Made by a program: the position numbers and the translations under genes
Notes under the pieces: model-generated
The model's input: only the letters and a program-made list of their open reading frames with translations
Told to the model about the DNA's origin: nothing
Databases searched by the model: none
Shown: one piece after another, positions 7,842 through 11,066 of the stretch
Layout: the number at the start of each line of letters is the position of its first letter
How positions within the stretch are numbered: the first letter of the stretch is position 1
From: Funneliformis mosseae
Taxonomy: Eukaryota; Glomeromycota; Glomeromycetes; Glomerales; Glomeraceae
Direction of reading: 5' to 3'
DNA length: 11,066 bases
NCBI GenBank assembly: GCA_910592005.1
Contig: CAJVPP010003669.1
Coordinates: 1-11,066, forward strand

Positions 7842-10180
7842 TTAATCATCATTCTCTTCATCATTCTCTTCTTCTAGTTCAATAGAGAAGTTTCATCATT
7901 GTGCTAGGAGTTTTCTTTTTCAGATGGTTCAACCAAGACTACTTAGTAATAAAAGAATTTCTCCTCCAGCTGTTTAAGCAGAAGGATTATTAATTCTTTA
8001 GAAACCTTCTTGTTGATTATCTTCAAAGGACTTTTCATAGTGCTTCTTGACATAATTTTGTCCTTCTAACTTTTTAGCATAGTACTTAATGATTCCTTCC
8101 TCAGTAAATTCTTTACCATCTCTATAAACTGAGAGATCTAATCTAACCAATCCTTTTTGATCTTCTTTATAATCTTCTATCTCTTTCAGGATTTATTTTT
8201 TGAGATTACTATCTACTTTGATTTCTTATAAAACAATTGTTTTCATCACTATTTTAGGGTCTTGGGTAAAGAATCAATCTAATCAATCACGATCTTTATC
8301 CCTTAGATTGGGAAGATCATAAGTATCATCTTCTATTAATTCAGGTTTTTTAGCCAATACTTTTTTGCAGTATTTAATTAACTCAGAGGTTTTGATTTTA
8401 GCTCCTGGTTTATTAACTCTGCCTGCCAGTTCTTTAATTTCATTAGCATTGATTTTGAAATTAATGTTTTGGAAATAATTGATTCATTTTTTAGTTAGAT
8501 CACTAAATACATTATTTTTGACTTCTAAAACTCCTTTTAGTTCTATAGGTAGAATTCTCTCTTTTATTGGGACTTCACCATTCTTAATATAGTGATTAAT
8601 TTGGTCTAACTCATTTTGTTTCACAGAATCTAGTCCCTGTTCTACTGATTCTAAAGAATCTTTTATACTTTGTAAATAATTTTTATAACTTTCTTATTAA
8701 AGTATTTACCATTATCTTTTTTTTAGTTCTCTAATCTTTCCGTAAAGTAAGTATTATATTCTACTCAATGATTATATTTAGCTAATTTACTTTGATTATC
8801 AGTTTCAGCAGCATCTAATTTGGCTAATTTAGCAGCAGGATCAAAAGTAGCATCAGTTTTTAAACTTTCTCACTTTTTAATCTATCTCAAAATGTTACGC
8901 ATAAATAATAACTTTGATAACTTCTCTTATCAGGCTTATCTCAAAAAGTTTTAAATTGAGTAATTAAACCACTTACCTATAATTTTTTAACATCTTCTTT
9001 TACTTTTTTGGCTGCTTCTTTTTCGCTGTTAACTTTACTTTGTTTAGAACTAATTTCTCTTAATTCATCAACTTTCTTACCTAACTTAGCACCTTCTTCT
9101 TTTAAATTCTCTAATACAACATCAGTATCTGTTGCTTATTTATTTCATAAATTTATTATTGAATCAGTAACTTTGTTATTTTTTTTACATTTAGTAGCAA
9201 GCTATCTTATCTGATTTGAATTAAAACCAATTGCTTTTTTTTCTAACTCATCAATCTTTAATGCTCTTGCACTATCTCTAAAACTTGCAAGAGATTTCAT
9301 AGTAGCTAATGCTACTTTATTAGCAACTCTATTCAACTCTTTTTTAACTAATTTATATTCATTATCTGTTAATCATTTTTTTCCATCAGCATCCATGCCA
9401 TTTTTGACTAAATTCTTAATATAATCCCTATAATTACTTCTAAGTATAAAGTGATGAAACATTAATAATGTTTCACTACTTAATTTTTTCTTATAAACAG
9501 TTATTTCTTTTTCACAAATTTTTTTTAGACTAACTGTATTACTACTTAATACTGTACTATATTTACTAAAATCAATGGCTTCATTATTATTATAAACTTG
9601 TCAAAAGAATTCAGGAATTTGACCATCTGCTCAAGTTAAGTGTTTTTTTCAAAGTCAAAAGGAACTTTAAGAATACTTGCACTTCCACACTCAACAAAAT
9701 AATTCTTTTCAATAATGTTTGCATCTATTTTTTTTCAATAAAGAGTATAAGAAGTATCTATATTTTTATTATTCTTAAATTGTAAACAACTCTTTTCACC
9801 AACTTTTAAGAAAGGACTATCTTAGTAATTGCTATCTTTGGGAAAGAAAGCATGCATTACATAAAGTATATTACTAAAATATCTAATCTCTTTATTCAAT
9901 TGTCTTATCAATTTTATGAGTAGAACGAGTTTTAATAAACTTAAAACTTCCTCCTGAATTACCAAAATAACCCATTGAATTACTACTACTATCACTTTTA
10001 AATTCACTTTTTTTCCAATCTATAACTTGATCAAATATTTTTTTAAACTTAGTTTTGTCTGAATCATTTCAAGTACAAGCTGAAGAAGAAATATATTCAA
10101 AAAGTTTATCTTTATCAAGATCTTTGAAAATGACTCAAATTTGATCAGGTAAATCATTAGTCAAATAAATAAGATGAGTA
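7842..10180 (-). pseudogene. Large mollicute-type K/E-rich protein with C-terminal membrane segment, decayed and split
   Basis: I do not recognise the family. With UGA read as Trp the minus strand encodes about 779 residues with a coherent composition (Lys, Glu, Leu, Asn, Ile). About 17 in-frame UGA against one UGG give motifs such as QIWVIFK, FKTFWDKPDK, RDWLDWFFTQDP and AQWWNF. A heptad-like helical stretch covers about 9120-8980 (KKVDELREISSKQSK onward). Near the end is a short hydrophobic run (ILLLLSSLGWTIW) followed by KRK and an acidic tail (LEEENDEEND), suggesting a membrane-anchored protein. It ends in UAA-UAA-UGA (7844-7836). It is broken by nine UAA/UAG (9822, 9202, 9136, 8977, 8723, 8226, 8193, 7998, 7974; lower coordinate given) and four frameshifts (between 9960 and 9890; near 9645, 8860 and 8684). 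The 5' part is cut off by the Tigger element at 10181. Origin from a mollicute endobacterium is inferred. Confidence 0.72.
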
Positions 10181-10206
10181 CAGTCGTCCCCCTCTATAAT
10201 CATATC

Positions 10207-10350
10207 CAGGGTTGAGAAATTTGTATGTACTAGGCAAATTTTGACCTTGTACTTGTACTATACTGTACTAAATTTTATATTAATTATTATATGTACTAAC
10301 TGTACTAAACTGTACTAAACTGTACTAACTGTACTAATTTTCCAACCCTG
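10207..10350. mobile_element. 144-bp hAT-like MITE inserted in the Tigger end
   Basis: The left end CAGGGTTGAGAAATTTGTA (10207-10225) and the reverse complement of the right end, CAGGGTTGGAAAATTAGTA, match at 16 of 19 positions. The flanks are 8-bp direct repeats, ATCATATC (10199-10206) and ATCATACC (10351-10358), with one mismatch. CAGGG termini with an 8-bp target duplication are the hAT pattern. The interior carries a tandem of TGTACTAA(A)C units (about 10290-10338) and related GTACTA words near 10226-10270. It has no coding capacity. Confidence 0.8.
10290..10338. repeat. Tandem TGTACTAA(A)C array inside the hAT-like MITE
   Basis: About five consecutive copies of a 9-10-bp unit, TGTACTAAC or TGTACTAAAC, run up to the right terminal repeat. 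Subterminal short repeats of this kind are common transposase-binding sites in hAT elements; that role here is inferred. Confidence 0.7.
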
Positions 10351-10374
10351 ATCATACCCTTCAGGACCATCAAA

Positions 10375-10464
10375 TAATGTGATTATAAAAAGGAGTACTT
10401 ATAGTAAGGTTTTTATTATATAGTCACATCTATATAAAATTTTGACTTAATGTGATTATAAAAA
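10375..10464. repeat. 17-bp direct repeat flanking 56 bp
   Basis: TAATGTGATTATAAAAA occurs exactly at 10375-10391 and 10448-10464 in the 3' region of the Tigger element. The intervening 56 bp begin GGAGTACTTATAG and contain TTTTTATTATATAGTCACA, a partial reverse complement of the repeat. It could be a local duplication or the trace of a further small insertion. Confidence 0.6.
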
Positions 10465-10662
10465 TTTTTTTTTTATTATCTAATATAAAAATCATATTTT
10501 TTTAAAGAAAAACTCTGATCACCTATTTCAAATTTTAACTTATATCAATGCATACATGAAAAAATATAAAAATTAAATGTATATATATATATCCCTTTAT
10601 TTTGATTAGATTACTAAAATAAATGAAGTTTATTATCTCTCAAAAAAATTATCAAGTATAGT

Positions 10663-11066
10663 TTACTGTTTTGAATTAAACACTTTAGCTTTAATAATTC
10701 GTAAGTATTTTCTAAAAATATGCAAATCATCAATACTAAATGCCGGATCATTTTGCTGTTCAAAATAATTAATAATTATTTTAAATGCATCAATTCCTTC
10801 ATTGTCTGATACTATTATTGCTTCTTCATCTGAATCACTCTCATTTTCACTTTCATTTCCTTCGTCTTGTAATAGATTAATAATTTGTTCATCGGTAAGA
10901 CATTCTTTAGTTAAAATATCATGATCAAGCAACTGAAGATAATTTTGTAAATCATCTGCTTCCAGTAAAAAATCAATATTAATTTCATTTGATTCATCCA
11001 TCTCATCATCTAATTCAAAATCTTGTATGTTAATATCATCTCTACTATCATCAGAAGATGGTAATA
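10663..11066 (-). CDS. Tigger/pogo-type DDE transposase, C-terminal part (partial)
   Basis: The frame is open from the right edge of the window to UAA at 10663-10665, about 133 codons, with standard code and no breaks. It starts with LPSSDDSRDD, the sort of sequence that follows the DDE domain (HTGILP...) in Tigger/jerky transposases. A long acidic spacer comes next (LTDEQIINLLQDEG, ESENESDSDEE), then the closing segment YFEQQNDPAFSIDD and LRIIKAKVFNSKQ. This acidic spacer plus FRKYLR-NSK ending is what I know from tigger transposable element-derived protein 6-like proteins. The CENP-B-type DNA-binding domains and the catalytic DDE domain would lie to the right, outside the window. The lack of stops suggests a fairly young copy. 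The first in-window Met (10999-11001) is not the true start. Confidence 0.72.
   Translation of the reverse strand, partial: LPSSDDSRDDINIQDFELDDEMDESNEINIDFLLEADDLQNYLQLLDHDILTKECLTDEQIINLLQDEGNESENESDSDEEAIIVSDNEGIDAFKIIINYFEQQNDPAFSIDDLHIFRKYLRIIKAKVFNSKQ

Larger units (their letters stand above)
10181..11066 (-). mobile_element. Tigger/pogo-like DNA transposon, 3' part
   Basis: The element's left end in this window is the sequence CAGTCGTCCCCCTCTATAAT at 10181-10200, directly after TA (10179-10180). CAGT...CCC...TATAA ends next to TA are typical of pogo/Tigger/jerky-type terminal repeats. Its transposase C-terminus is on the minus strand at 10663-11066 and the element continues past the window. 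Between the stop codon and the terminal repeat lie about 340 bp of AT-rich 3' DNA (with a 17-bp direct repeat) plus an inserted 144-bp MITE. The element sits inside the mollicute-type pseudogene. The other end and the second TA are not visible. Confidence 0.7.

Noticed and set aside
9008..9214. Plus-strand hydrophobic open frame of 68 codons
   Set aside because: Antisense shadow of the helical part of the large mollicute-type pseudogene; Lys/Glu-rich frames give hydrophobic antisense reads.
7299..10180. Assembly contamination by an endobacterial contig
   Set aside because: Four frameshifts, about a dozen stops and a eukaryotic transposon inserted at a TA point to decayed nuclear DNA. Not excluded without reads.
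7299..10180. Mitochondrial insertion (fungal mitochondria also use UGA = Trp)
   Set aside because: No mitochondrial protein, rRNA or tRNA is recognisable, and the acidic, Lys/Glu-rich helical proteins do not look mitochondrial. A mitochondrial plasmid cannot be ruled out.
10181..10370. Continuation of the mollicute-type protein upstream through the MITE to an ATG at 10368-10370, with the MITE interrupting it
   Set aside because: The frame stays open if the MITE is removed, but the CAGTCGTCCC sequence next to TA is better explained as a Tigger terminal repeat, and the extra residues look unrelated to the rest. The gene is therefore ended at 10180.
1..11066. tRNA, rRNA or CRISPR array
   Set aside because: No cloverleaf, rRNA core word or regular repeat-spacer pattern was seen on either strand.

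Overview
The window is very AT-rich and looks like nuclear DNA of a Mucoromycota fungus, most likely an arbuscular mycorrhizal fungus (Glomeromycotina). The signs are one host gene broken by ten short introns (72-147 bp), small non-autonomous transposons, a pogo/Tigger-type DDE element, and a block of sequence that reads in the mollicute code (UGA = Trp). Such fungi carry Mycoplasma-related endobacteria (Candidatus Moeniiplasma type), so they are the natural place for these things to meet. The organism call is inference; no species is claimed.

Layout. Bases 1-4380 hold no gene I can support. They are AT-rich DNA with a GAGTCAAGTT-type palindromic repeat (77-256), a diverged tandem duplication (609-845) and a probable 524-bp MITE (2785-3308) with short terminal inverted repeats, a TA target duplication and GGTCAGGTTAGG-type hairpins. 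Bases 4433-6834 (minus) are an 11-exon gene for an RPAP3-like co-chaperone, 477 residues as I splice it: an N-terminal RPAP3-like segment, one TPR domain with a complete Hsp-binding carboxylate clamp, and the C-terminal RPAP3_C domain. A polyadenylation signal follows it and a short promoter region precedes it.

Bases about 7299-10180 are the most unusual part. Two convergent reading frames, one on plus ending at 7826 and one on minus ending at 7842, become long, sensible, Lys/Glu-rich proteins only if UGA is read as tryptophan (about 20 in-frame UGA against about 2 UGG). Both also carry in-frame UAA/UAG codons, twelve in all, and the minus one has four frameshifts, so at least the minus copy is dead. 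I read this as a piece of mollicute endosymbiont DNA that moved into the host nucleus and decayed.

From 10181 to the right edge lies the 3' part of a Tigger/pogo element whose terminal repeat abuts a TA inside the mollicute-type gene; its transposase C-terminus is read on the minus strand and runs off the window. A 144-bp hAT-like MITE (10207-10350, 8-bp target duplication with one mismatch) sits just inside the Tigger end. The order of events is therefore: bacterial DNA insertion, then Tigger into it, then the MITE into Tigger. This nesting argues that the bacterial-type DNA is truly resident in a eukaryotic genome and is not an assembly contaminant.
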